From positions 1-64,000 of the forward strand of contig JAUQWO010000004.1 of NCBI GenBank assembly GCA_030835135.1: a stretch of DNA of 64,000 nucleotides, written 5' to 3'. Made by a program: the position numbers and the translations under genes. The notes under the pieces are model-generated. The model made no database searches. It was not told the origin of the DNA and saw only the letters and a program-made list of their open reading frames with translations. Origin of the DNA: Bacteroidota bacterium. GTDB taxonomy: Bacteria > Bacteroidota > Ignavibacteria > UBA10030 > UBA6906. Positions 50,713 to 59,688 of this stretch are shown piece after piece; position 1 is the stretch's first letter; every line of letters starts with the position of its first letter.

Positions 50713-53700
50713 ATGTTCAGGGATGCGATCGGCCGGACACTGTGCGGCATCATCGTGTGCATGACATCGGTCGCAGCGGCAGGTGTTCCCGTGCGCAGCG
50801 CAGGGGGTGGCGGGTCGGGCGCAGACGTCGTTCCCGGAATTGTCATCGTCGCCATGCGCGACGGCTCGTCAGCGGTGACGACCGCCGTGCAGGGAGGGCA
50901 GGCTGCCCCGGTGAGCGCCCTCCGGAGCGCGGGCGTGCTCTCCGCCCGCCAGATGTTCGCACAGGCGCCGGCAACGCCGGACCCCGCGCGCGCCACGGCA
51001 CTCGCACGCCTCGGGCGTATCTTCGAATGCAGGATCCCGACTGACGCCGATCCGCGTACGGTCGCGGCACGACTCGCTCGCTCACCCGATGTCGAGTATG
51101 CCGAACCCCGCTACCTCCACACGCTCTACGATACACCGAACGATCCGCTTCTGGCGAGCCAGAATTCCGCGTTCGCCCAGATGAATGCCTTCGCGGGTTG
51201 GACCGCTGCCAAGGGAGCCTCCGCGGTCCTCATCGCCACGGTTGATGGCGGGACCCACTGGCGTCATGAAGACCTGCTGCCGAACGTCCGGATCAATGCC
51301 GGCGAAGATGCGAACACGAACGGTGTCTTCGATGCGCCGGACAACAACGGCATCGATGATGACGGGAACGGGTTCATCGACGATGTGGTCGGGTGGAACT
51401 TCGCGAACGGCACCAATGATCCCTCCGGCCTGAGCACGATGCCCCAGAGCTACGCCCATGGCACCGCAACGGCAAGTCACTTTGGTGCTGTGGCAAACAA
51501 CGGCGTCGGCATGGCCGGGTCGTCGTGGAACTGCGCGCTGCTGCCGGTCTGTGCTGCATCTTCCACATCCGACAACTCCATCGCGTACGGCTACGAAGGG
51601 ATCGTGTATGCCGCGGAGCGTGGTGCCGCGGTCATCAATTGCAGCTGGGGGCGTCTCGGCGGGTACTCGCGCTTCGAACAGGACGTGATCACATCCGTGA
51701 CTGCCGGAGGTTCTCTGGTGGTCGCTGCTGCCGGGAATGACAATACCGACCTCGATGCAACCCCGCACTACCCGGCGAACTATCGCGGCGTCCTCGCCGT
51801 GGGGGCCACGGCATCCACCAGCGATGCCCGTGCCTCGTTCTCGAACTACGGAACGAACGTCCCGGTGTTCGCGCCCGGCACGAACATCTTCAGTGCCCTC
51901 GTGGGTGGCGGTTATGGCAACGGCGGGAGCGGAACGTCGTATTCCAGTCCGCTTGTTGCAGGACTGGCCGGGCTCCTGAAGACCTCACGCCCGTCGCTGA
52001 CGCCGGAGCAGATCGCGGCACAGATCCGTGCGACTGCGGACCCGATCGATGCCGCGAATCCGGGTTATGCCGGCCTCCTCGGGAAGGGACGTGTGAACTT
52101 CGCCCGCGCGCTCACGGAGAACAACCCTGCGGTGGCCGTGACCGAGGCAACGGTGCTCTCACGGAGCGGCCGGACGTTCTTCCTTCCCGGCGATACGGTG
52201 CTGCTCTCGATCACATTCAAGAATCCGCTCCAGCTGACGGCATCGAATATCAGCTTCTCCACAGCGTCGTCGAGTGCGCTCGTCACGCCCCTGGACGGAC
52301 CGGCACCGGTCACTTCCGTTGCCGCAGGACAGATCCTCCAGGTCGCCCCGTTCCGCTTCACCGTTGGTGCCGTGACCGGTGCAACGAATGCCGTGCTGAC
52401 CGTCCGGTGGACGATCGATGGCGCCAACGGCGATGGCTTTGCCGCGTCCGCAATGCTCTTCCCGGTCATGCCGCAATGGGTGATGCAACTCGACGGAGCT
52501 GATGCGGCATTCTTCAGTGTCTGTGCGGTCAGCACGTCGGTGGTCTGGGCCTCCGGCGGCAGCGGTACGGCATCACTGCCGATGGTCGTGCGCAGCACGG
52601 ATGGTGGCACGAATTGGTCCGACCGCACCGGGAACCTGACGGGCGTCGACCTCTATTGCGTGACGGCGCTCGACGTCAACCGTGCGTGGGCGGGGACGAG
52701 CGACGGGAAGATCTTTGCCACCACCAACGGCGGCGCGAGCTGGACCCGGCAATCCTATCCGGACAGGCAGAGCCCGTTCATCAACGGCATCCGGATGTTC
52801 CCGGATGGTACCGGCTATGCGCAGGGCGATCCGCCCGGTGATGCGAAGTTCGTGCTGTTGAAGACGACGGACTTCGGCGGGACGTGGACACATCTTGCGG
52901 CAGAGCCGCAGGGGACGACGGGCGAGGCGAGCTGGAACAATTCGTTCTGGTGGACGGACCAGCAGCATGGCTGGTTCGGGACCAACCACAGCAGGGTCTG
53001 GCGGACGACCGACGGCGGTGCCTCCTGGTCGTCGGGTTCCACGGGCTCCAGCAACAGCTTCGGCGTGGCATTCCGCGATTCGCTCACCGGCTATGCCATC
53101 CACGACGCGGGCTATGTCGCGCGCTCGACGAACGGCGGACAGACCTGGGCGGCGTTGCCGTCCGCGACCACGAACAACATCTATGCTGTTGCCGCTCCGG
53201 CCGGCACCCCGTCCGTGTGGTTCATCACCGCGGCCGATCCGTTCCGCTCCCGCAACGAGGGGAATGCCTGGACGACCGAATCGCTGTTCCCGTTCCTGGG
53301 GTCCCTCAATCATCTGTCGTTCGCGGATACGACCACCGGATGGGTTGTCACTTCGTTCGGCGAGATCCTGAAATACACCGCACCGGTCGCGACCGGCATA
53401 GCGCAGGAACCCGCCGGCGATCTGCCGTCGGGCTTCGCACTCCTGCGCAGCTATCCCAATCCCTTCAACGGGAGTGCGCGCATCACGTACCGGATCCCCG
53501 GCGCATCCGCATACCGCATCGCCCTGCGGGTCTTCGACCTGCTGGGGAGGGAGGTGGGCGTGCTCGCCGACGGCGTGCAGGACCCCGGTGATCACTCCGT
53601 GGACTTCGACGCCCGTGGCCGGGCCAGCGGTATGTACATCTGTGTCCTTGAAGCAACGCCAGTGTCCGGCGGAACGTCCGTCCGGCTGACCCATTCCATG

Positions 53701-53715
53701 ATCCTTCTCCGGTAG
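50713..53715 (+). CDS. Large subtilase (S8) with BNR/YCF48-like repeats and T9SS tail
   Basis: 1000 residues from the ATG at 50713 (GGGAAGGG upstream). After the signal peptide and a propeptide-like part, the S8 domain shows the catalytic Asp (IATVDGGTHWRH), an EF-hand-like calcium loop DANTNGVFDAPDNNGIDDDG, the catalytic His (YAHGTATASH), the oxyanion Asn (AAAGNDNTD) and the nucleophile Ser (GTSYSSPLVAGLAG). A beta-sandwich and a YCF48-like propeller with Asp-box repeats (RSTDGGTNWSD, TTNGGASWTR, TTDGGASW, STNGGQTWAA) follow. The end is a T9SS tail: LRSYPNPFNGSARITYRIP and GRASGMYICVLE. It is a secreted protease, divergent from the lipoprotein operon. Confidence 0.93.
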   Translation: MFRDAIGRTLCGIIVCMTSVAAAGVPVRSAGGGGSGADVVPGIVIVAMRDGSSAVTTAVQGGQAAPVSALRSAGVLSARQMFAQAPATPDPARATALARLGRIFECRIPTDADPRTVAARLARSPDVEYAEPRYLHTLYDTPNDPLLASQNSAFAQMNAFAGWTAAKGASAVLIATVDGGTHWRHEDLLPNVRINAGEDANTNGVFDAPDNNGIDDDGNGFIDDVVGWNFANGTNDPSGLSTMPQSYAHGTATASHFGAVANNGVGMAGSSWNCALLPVCAASSTSDNSIAYGYEGIVYAAERGAAVINCSWGRLGGYSRFEQDVITSVTAGGSLVVAAAGNDNTDLDATPHYPANYRGVLAVGATASTSDARASFSNYGTNVPVFAPGTNIFSALVGGGYGNGGSGTSYSSPLVAGLAGLLKTSRPSLTPEQIAAQIRATADPIDAANPGYAGLLGKGRVNFARALTENNPAVAVTEATVLSRSGRTFFLPGDTVLLSITFKNPLQLTASNISFSTASSSALVTPLDGPAPVTSVAAGQILQVAPFRFTVGAVTGATNAVLTVRWTIDGANGDGFAASAMLFPVMPQWVMQLDGADAAFFSVCAVSTSVVWASGGSGTASLPMVVRSTDGGTNWSDRTGNLTGVDLYCVTALDVNRAWAGTSDGKIFATTNGGASWTRQSYPDRQSPFINGIRMFPDGTGYAQGDPPGDAKFVLLKTTDFGGTWTHLAAEPQGTTGEASWNNSFWWTDQQHGWFGTNHSRVWRTTDGGASWSSGSTGSSNSFGVAFRDSLTGYAIHDAGYVARSTNGGQTWAALPSATTNNIYAVAAPAGTPSVWFITAADPFRSRNEGNAWTTESLFPFLGSLNHLSFADTTTGWVVTSFGEILKYTAPVATGIAQEPAGDLPSGFALLRSYPNPFNGSARITYRIPGASAYRIALRVFDLLGREVGVLADGVQDPGDHSVDFDARGRASGMYICVLEATPVSGGTSVRLTHSMILLR

Positions 53716-53719
53716 ACCC

Positions 53720-54388
53720 ATGCGACCGCTTGTCCTCTTTCTGTTCCTTTCGCTCATCGCCGCTCTGCAGGTGCATGCCGGTTCGCAATTTGAAGGGACG
53801 ATCGTCAGCGTCAACCGGAGCATGGACGATGCCGGCGCTCAACAGACCTATCAGATGATCATCCATGTGAAGAAATCGATGGTCCGCGTTGAAGTGCCAT
53901 CGATCGCCGGGATGCCGGCCTCGACCGCCATCTACCGCCGCGACCGGAAGACCACCTGGATGCTGGATGCCGCAAGCCGGACATACTTCGAGATCCGGAC
54001 ACCGCACGGCGACGTGCGCGAAGAAGGGATCGTCGAAAAGAAAGAAATGCCCGCCGCCCAGCGCACGAAGAAGACGAAGAAGGTGCTCGGGTTCACATGC
54101 GAGCAGGTGATCGTGACGCGCAACGAGATGCGGACCGAGGTCTGGGGGGCGCGCGGTCTCGAGGACCTTGCCGCTGTTCTTGCCGATGTGCTCGGTGATG
54201 GCCAGGGGCCTGCGTCGGATGACGTTATCGCGGCCATGGGGCTCTTCCCCTTGCTCTCCACGACCACGGTCGAGGGCCGGGAGCTGGAATCGCAAGAGGT
54301 CACGCGGATCGAACGCAAGGTGCTGGACCCGGCCCTGTTCGAGATCCCGCAGGGGTATACGAAACAGAAAGCTGCCGATGTAGAATAG
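53720..54388 (+). CDS. DUF4412-family exported protein
   Basis: 222 residues, four bases after the subtilase stop. The signal peptide is MRPLVLFLFLSLIAALQVHA. SQFEGTIVSVNRSM, YQMIIHVKKSMVRVEVPSI, YRRDRKTTWMLDAASRTYFEI, then VLGFTCEQVIVTRNEMRTEVW and VLDPALFEIPQGYTKQK. The C-x-x-V-I-V/EVW and F-x-I-P-x-G-Y pattern is typical of DUF4412, a small periplasmic or outer-membrane-associated lipocalin-like fold. Function unknown; it probably shares the subtilase transcript. Confidence 0.85.
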   Translation: MRPLVLFLFLSLIAALQVHAGSQFEGTIVSVNRSMDDAGAQQTYQMIIHVKKSMVRVEVPSIAGMPASTAIYRRDRKTTWMLDAASRTYFEIRTPHGDVREEGIVEKKEMPAAQRTKKTKKVLGFTCEQVIVTRNEMRTEVWGARGLEDLAAVLADVLGDGQGPASDDVIAAMGLFPLLSTTTVEGRELESQEVTRIERKVLDPALFEIPQGYTKQKAADVE

Positions 54389-54442
54389 CAGTACCGCACA
54401 CCGCAACGATCCATCCGCCACACGATCAAGGAATCCTGGCCC

Positions 54443-56503
54443 ATGTCCACCCCGACGCCCCATACCCCGGTCGTTCCACCGCACTCCACCATGCGGGAAT
54501 TCAGTCTTCGCTCCGTCGTGCTCGGCGTGTTCCTCGCCATGATCATGGGCGCGGCGAATGCCTATCTCGGGCTTAAGGCCGGCATGACCATCGCCGCGAC
54601 GTACACGACCGCGGTGGTCGGCATGGCCGTGCTGAAGGCGCTGAAGGGGACACTGCTCGAAGAGAATACAGCGAGGACCGTCGGGTCGATCGGCGGGAAT
54701 GTTGCCACCGGTGCGATCTTCACGCTCCCGGCATTCTTCATCGCCTCCGTCTGGAATCCCTTCTTCTCCATGAGCCATTATGTGATCTCGACGATCGTCC
54801 TCGCAGTGGCCGGGATCCTCGGCATCCTGTTCGTCACCATCCTGCGGCGCGTCCTGGTGGAGGACCGTGAACTGCCCTTCCCGGAATCCATCGCCGCGGC
54901 GGAGATCCACAAGTCGGGGCAGGGCGGCACCCAGAACTCGCGCTTTCTCTTCGGCGGGATGGGACTCGGCGCGTTGTTCGGCGCTCTGGTGGAATTCAAG
55001 GTCATTGCCTCCGGCTGGCAATGGATCCTCAAGCTGACGAAGGGCACGCTGTTGTTCCGTGCACCGGGTATGAACCCCGCGTTCTTCGGCGTCGGGTATA
55101 TCATCGGGCCGAAGCTTGGTGCCGTGAACTTCAGCGGCGGCGTGCTGGCGTGGGGACTTCTCACGCCGGTCATCGCCTATTTCATGCACCGCGAGAACCC
55201 CGGCGCGGTCACGGACTGGGCGGCAGAGATGACCGCGGTGTGGAAGGGCACGGTCCGCTACATCGCCATCGGGGGCATGCTTACGGGCGCCTTCTATACG
55301 CTCTACAAGATGCGCGGGAGTCTCGTCAGCGGCATCACCCGCTCCGTGAGCTACCTGCGGCAGTCGGCCGGTGGCGGCGCTGAGGTGCTGCGGACGGACC
55401 GCGACATTTCGTTGCGGTGGTCGCTGCCGGCATTCGGCGCGATCCTCGTGGTCATGTTCTTCATCTTCCAGCATTTCGCGGGCGCATGGATGCCGGCAGG
55501 CGTCGCCGCGGTGGTGATGCTCGTGCTCGGGTTCGTGTTCGCCGCGGTGTCGGGATACCTCGTCGGGATCATCGGCGTCAGCAACAACCCCACCAGCGGA
55601 CTCACGGTGTCGGTCCTGATCGTCGTGGCATTCCTGATGCTCGCACTCGGCATGAGCGGCGAACCCGCCGTGGCCGCGGTGCTCGGCGTGGCCGCATTCA
55701 CCTGCACGAGCGTGTCGGTGGCCGGTGAGATGATGCAGGACCTCAAGGCCGGACACATCCTCGGCTGCACGCCGTGGAAGATGCAGGTGGGCGACATGCT
55801 GAGCGTCACCGCCGCGTCGCTGGTCATGTTCCTGGTGCTGTCGCTCCTTCATCTCGGCGACCTGAAACGCGCCGTGGGTGAAGAACTGGAACGGCTCCAG
55901 GAGGCGGGGACGACCACGGTGGTCTACAAGGGGAATGAATCCACGATGAAGGGAAAGACCTTCACGCTGGATGAAGTGCGGGCCCTCACCCCCGAACAGC
56001 AGAACGATGTGCTCGGCACGCAGGCAGGGTTCGGCGGCGAAAAACTTCCGGCCCCGCAGGCCAGTCTGATGGCCGTCGTGACCCGCGGGATCGTGGAATC
56101 GAAAGCGGAGCTGATCCTGATCCTCACGGGTGTCTTCTTCGGGCTCGCACTCATCCTCATGCAGGTGAAGAGTCCGATGCTCATCTCGGTGGGGATGTAT
56201 CTGCCGATCGATACGACGTTCGCGATCTTTGCGGGCGGGCTGATGAAAGGCGCGCTGGAACGGCTCCTTGCCGCGCGCAAGGTGGAAGGAGCGGCAAAAG
56301 ACCGGATCGATAATATCGGCGTGCTGCTGGCGTCCGGACTCATCGCCGGTGAAGCGCTGCTGGGGTTGCTGTTCGCAGGACTCGCGTTCGCGGAGGTGGA
56401 CATTCCGCATCTGTTCGCACAACCATCGTATCTGTTGAGTCTCGTGGCGATCGGCATCCTGGCCCTCGTGCTTGTGCGCGTTCCACTGAAGCAGGCGGAC
56501 TAG
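54443..56503 (+). CDS. OPT-family oligopeptide transporter
   Basis: 686 residues with about 14-16 transmembrane segments. The first helix contains SVVLGVFLAMIMGAANAYLGLKAGMTI, then GGNVATGAIFTLPAFF, FPESIAAAEIHKSG, GIIGVSNNPTSGLTVS and AGEMMQDLKAGHILG. These are hallmarks of the bacterial OPT branch that moves short peptides or metal chelates. It may take up the peptides released by the many secreted peptidases in the window. A 54-base gap follows the DUF4412 gene, with AAGGA about ten bases before the start. Confidence 0.93.
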   Translation: MSTPTPHTPVVPPHSTMREFSLRSVVLGVFLAMIMGAANAYLGLKAGMTIAATYTTAVVGMAVLKALKGTLLEENTARTVGSIGGNVATGAIFTLPAFFIASVWNPFFSMSHYVISTIVLAVAGILGILFVTILRRVLVEDRELPFPESIAAAEIHKSGQGGTQNSRFLFGGMGLGALFGALVEFKVIASGWQWILKLTKGTLLFRAPGMNPAFFGVGYIIGPKLGAVNFSGGVLAWGLLTPVIAYFMHRENPGAVTDWAAEMTAVWKGTVRYIAIGGMLTGAFYTLYKMRGSLVSGITRSVSYLRQSAGGGAEVLRTDRDISLRWSLPAFGAILVVMFFIFQHFAGAWMPAGVAAVVMLVLGFVFAAVSGYLVGIIGVSNNPTSGLTVSVLIVVAFLMLALGMSGEPAVAAVLGVAAFTCTSVSVAGEMMQDLKAGHILGCTPWKMQVGDMLSVTAASLVMFLVLSLLHLGDLKRAVGEELERLQEAGTTTVVYKGNESTMKGKTFTLDEVRALTPEQQNDVLGTQAGFGGEKLPAPQASLMAVVTRGIVESKAELILILTGVFFGLALILMQVKSPMLISVGMYLPIDTTFAIFAGGLMKGALERLLAARKVEGAAKDRIDNIGVLLASGLIAGEALLGLLFAGLAFAEVDIPHLFAQPSYLLSLVAIGILALVLVRVPLKQAD

Positions 56504-56549
56504 CTCACGGTCGGCGCGGCACGGTACCTCATTCATAGAGGAGGATCAG

Positions 56550-57371
56550 GTGCACGTTACCTATCAACTCCGGAATCTGCAATACCGGATCGCTCCCGGC
56601 ACGACGGAGATCGTCCGCCGGTTGCGCCGCGAACAGGATCCCGGCTATGTGCACGAACGCGACCGGCATCCGGTGCGCGCAAAGCACCACGGTGGGGGCG
56701 GATGGAAGGAAGAGCACGCGGGGAACCTGCACTACCGTGACTACGCATCGTACGATGAGTATGTGGCACACCAGCAGCAGAAGTTCACGGAGATGCTCAA
56801 GCTCAAAGGCGGGTTCACCGGGAAGGAGATCCTCGCGTACCGCGAGCGCTTCTACCGTCGCTTCCGTCATCTGCCCGGCGTGCTGCAGCCCGATGCGGTG
56901 ATCGTGTGTGCGGGGGCCCGGCAGGGGACCGAAGTGGAAGTGCTGCGTGACCTCGGATTCCGGAATGCGTACGGGATCGATCTCAATCCCGGACCCGACA
57001 ATCCGTTCGTCCGGCCCGGCGACTTCATGAAGATGGACAATGCCCCGGGCACGGTCGATCTCATCTACAGCAATTGTCTCGATCACGCATTCGACCTCGA
57101 TGGATTTCTGCGTGAGCACCGGCGCGTGCTCAGGCCCGAAGGGTACGCACTGTATGATTTCGTGCCTGCCGGTGGGACGGGCGCGTTCGAGGCGGTGGAA
57201 TGGGATTCCGAAGAGGCGCTTCTGAAACCGCTTCTTGCTTCGTTCCGGTCCGTGGTGAAGCTGGAGTCTGAAGAACACTGGAAGTGGGTCCTTCTGCAGG
57301 GGCCTCGTCCTGACGACACGATCGACCTGCTCCTGCAGCGCGCACGCAGTGCGGGGGACCACCATGGATGA
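56550..57371 (+). CDS. Class I SAM-dependent methyltransferase
   Basis: 273 residues from a GTG with GAGGAGGATCAG just upstream. An unusual N-terminal region (1-100), with a histidine-rich HERDRHPVRAKHHGGGGWK, precedes the Rossmann fold. Motif I is PDAVIVCAGARQGTEVEVLRDLG, the acidic loop is GIDLNPG, and motif IV is DLIYSNCLDHAFDLDGFLREHRRVLRPEGYALYDF. This looks like a methyltransferase for a sugar or small molecule (Methyltransf_11 type). The substrate is not evident. It shares its end with the DUF4328 gene (8-base overlap). Confidence 0.85.
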   Translation: MHVTYQLRNLQYRIAPGTTEIVRRLRREQDPGYVHERDRHPVRAKHHGGGGWKEEHAGNLHYRDYASYDEYVAHQQQKFTEMLKLKGGFTGKEILAYRERFYRRFRHLPGVLQPDAVIVCAGARQGTEVEVLRDLGFRNAYGIDLNPGPDNPFVRPGDFMKMDNAPGTVDLIYSNCLDHAFDLDGFLREHRRVLRPEGYALYDFVPAGGTGAFEAVEWDSEEALLKPLLASFRSVVKLESEEHWKWVLLQGPRPDDTIDLLLQRARSAGDHHG

Positions 57372-58089
57372 TGCCCGCACGCCGGCAGAGGGGGCGATCC
57401 ACGTTCCTCTCAGCGACTATGATGCGTATCGGCCGATCCGGGAACTCTCCCACTGGCTCATCATCTTCCTGATCGGCATCGCCGTCCTCTCCGTTGCATC
57501 CTTCGGATCGGGGCTGCTGCAGTTGCGTTTGCTCGAACAGATCCAGGCGGGCGTCCAGGTTACCCAGGACGTCGTCGAAGCGCATGACGATCGGTACTTC
57601 GTCACCGCGATGATGGAACTGGGTTCGATGGTGACGACCGGGATCCTTTTTCTGACTTGGATGCGGCGGGCGTACAACAACCTTCCGGCCTTCGGCATGA
57701 GAGATCCGGCGTATTCGCCCGGGTGGGCGGTCTGGGGGTTCCTGATCCCTTTCCTCAATATCATCCGTCCGTATCAGGTGATGAAAGAACTCTGGAGAGC
57801 CAGCGATCCCGATGTCAGGCCCGGCCCCGGATGGGTGACCGCCCGGGTGTCGCCTCTGGTCGGTTGGTGGTGGGGGATGTACCTGACGATGAATTTCGTG
57901 GCAAGCCTCGGGGTGCGCATCGCATTGAAGGGGAGCGCCGATGTGTCGGATCTCCGTGCATTGACCCAGATCGATGTCGCGGCAAGCGCCCTCACCATCC
58001 CCGCCGCTGTCCTGGCGGCGGGTGTCGTCCGCGATATCATGGTGAAACAGGCACAGAAGAGAGAGATGACGGTGCCGACGCAGGGATAG
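57364..58089 (+). CDS. DUF4328-family membrane protein
   Basis: 241 residues, starting inside the end of the methyltransferase gene. Four transmembrane segments are predicted: ELSHWLIIFLIGIAVLSVAS, MVTTGILFLTWMRRAYNNL, WAVWGFLIPFLNIIRPYQVMKELWRAS (the DUF4328 signature) and two near the C-terminus, LVGWWWGMYLTMNFVASLG and ALTIPAAVLAAGVV. No catalytic residue is visible; members occur in many bacteria without assigned role. It is an inner-membrane protein co-translated with the methyltransferase. Confidence 0.85.
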   Translation: MDDARTPAEGAIHVPLSDYDAYRPIRELSHWLIIFLIGIAVLSVASFGSGLLQLRLLEQIQAGVQVTQDVVEAHDDRYFVTAMMELGSMVTTGILFLTWMRRAYNNLPAFGMRDPAYSPGWAVWGFLIPFLNIIRPYQVMKELWRASDPDVRPGPGWVTARVSPLVGWWWGMYLTMNFVASLGVRIALKGSADVSDLRALTQIDVAASALTIPAAVLAAGVVRDIMVKQAQKREMTVPTQG

Positions 58090-58173
58090 TGCGCGATCCC
58101 GAGTGGCTGCAAGGATCTTCCGTGCCCCGGGAACCGCAGGGTTGATGCCGTTTGGAGCGGTTCAATTCTCTGC

Positions 58174-58202
58174 TTGACTTTGTGCTCTATAGAGAGCATA
58201 TT
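58174..58202 (+). promoter_or_regulatory. Sigma-70-like promoter of the AmpG-like/chbP unit
   Basis: TTGACT (58174-58179), 17 bases, CATATT (58197-58202). The predicted start is near 58209, so the leader is about 120 bases. It is AT-rich at its start and shows no recognised riboswitch. Upstream 58090-58173 holds nothing else. Confidence 0.5.
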
Positions 58203-58329
58203 AGCCCTATTAGTTGTTTGGAAAGACAAATTAATCCCGGTTCGGTCGTTACTGGCGAGTGCTGTGTTTCCGGGGTTCTCCCATCATTCTCCCGATCGCG
58301 GTCACGCACCTTCCCCGAAAGGCTGGCGT

Positions 58330-59622
58330 ATGTCCAATACCTCCGTAGAGAGCGGATCACCCGTGCGTTGGGTGCCGACGCTCTATTTCGCTGAGGGGCT
58401 GCCTTTCGTTGCCATTGCCACCGTATCGACATTGATGTATAAGGGGCTGGGCGTCAGCGATGCACAGATCGCATTCTGGACGTCGCTGGTCATGCTCCCA
58501 TGGACCCTCAAGCCTCTGTGGGGTCCGCTCCTCGAGATGTTCCGCACCAAGAAATGGTTCGTCGTCCTCACACAGTCGGTGATCGGCGTCTGCTTCGCGC
58601 TTCTTGCCTTCTCGCTTCCGCTCAGCGCATTCTTCCAGTATTCACTCGCACTCTTCGCGATCATAGCGTTCAACGGGGCGACGCACGACATCGCCGCCGA
58701 TGGCCTTTATATCTCCGTCCTGTCGGAGAAGCGACAGAGTGAGTTCGTCGGATGGCAGGGCGCATCGTACAATACCGCCAAGATCTTCACACAGGGGCTC
58801 CTTGTCTATATCGCCGGTCAGCTGGAGAGCAGCATCGGTGTCGTGAACGCGTGGATGATCGTCATGGGCGTGTTCGGCGCGATCATGCTGCTCCTCGGGC
58901 TCTATCACTCCCGCTTCCTCCCCGCAGGGGCCGATGCGGGCGTCCGTCCCACCATGGCCGATGCGGCGCGGACGGTGAGCGATGTGGTGAAGACGTTCTT
59001 CACCAAGAAGCATGTCTGGGCGGGGATCGCGTTCATCATCCTGTACCGGTTTGCCGAGGGGCAGGCAGTGAAAATCGTGCCGTTGTTCATGAAAGCCGCA
59101 CGGGAGCAGGGGGGATTGGCGCTCAGCACGTCCGAGATCGGCATCATCTACGGCACGTTCGGGGTGGCGGCCTTCGTTCTCGGCTCGATCCTCGCGGGGT
59201 ATTTCACCGCACGGCGCGGACTCCGCGGCTCACTGATGATCCTGTGCGCATTCTTCAACATCCCGTTCGCCGTGTATGCGTTCCTCGCCATGATGCAGCC
59301 GACCGATCTGCTGACGATCGGCGCGGCGGTGGTCTTCGAATATTTCGGGTATGGCTTCGGGTTCGTGGGGCTGACGCTGTTCATGATGCAGCAGATCGCC
59401 CCCGGGAAATACCGCACGGCACATTATGCGTTCGCCACCGGTATCATGAGTCTGGGGATGATGATCCCCTCGATGCTCAGCGGGTTCATCAGCGACTGGC
59501 TGGGCTATCGCGAGTTCTTCATCTGGGTGATGATCGCGACGATCCCGTCGTTCGTCGTGACATGGCTGGTGCCGTTCCGCGATACCGCGGACGACGGGGG
59601 GATTGCAGCGGGAGAGGTGTGA
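58330..59622 (+). CDS. AmpG-like MFS permease
   Basis: 430 residues starting MSNTSVESGSPVRWVPTL (AAAGG upstream). Twelve transmembrane segments. YFAEGLPFVAIATVSTLMYKGLGVSD, LPWTLKPLWGPLLE, ATHDIAADGLYISVLSEKRQSEFVGWQGASYNTAKI and FSPK-type loops match the AmpG/acetyl-CoA-transporter branch. AmpG brings GlcNAc-anhydro-muropeptides into the cytoplasm. As it stands directly before a diacetylchitobiose phosphorylase gene (66-base gap), uptake of chitobiose or muropeptide-derived disaccharides is a fair guess. Confidence 0.88.
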   Translation: MSNTSVESGSPVRWVPTLYFAEGLPFVAIATVSTLMYKGLGVSDAQIAFWTSLVMLPWTLKPLWGPLLEMFRTKKWFVVLTQSVIGVCFALLAFSLPLSAFFQYSLALFAIIAFNGATHDIAADGLYISVLSEKRQSEFVGWQGASYNTAKIFTQGLLVYIAGQLESSIGVVNAWMIVMGVFGAIMLLLGLYHSRFLPAGADAGVRPTMADAARTVSDVVKTFFTKKHVWAGIAFIILYRFAEGQAVKIVPLFMKAAREQGGLALSTSEIGIIYGTFGVAAFVLGSILAGYFTARRGLRGSLMILCAFFNIPFAVYAFLAMMQPTDLLTIGAAVVFEYFGYGFGFVGLTLFMMQQIAPGKYRTAHYAFATGIMSLGMMIPSMLSGFISDWLGYREFFIWVMIATIPSFVVTWLVPFRDTADDGGIAAGEV

Positions 59623-59688
59623 TGTGCAGCATGGGCTGTGGCGCGCGCCTCTCCGCCGCCGCAGCGGAACATAGTGTAAGGATCGCTT

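Noticed and set aside
53483-56536. 1017-codon open frame on the minus strand
   Set aside because: It is antisense to the subtilase end, DUF4412 and the OPT gene, all with clear domains. The translated sequence is rich in His/Arg/Asp without any domain, as expected for a shadow frame in GC-rich coding DNA.
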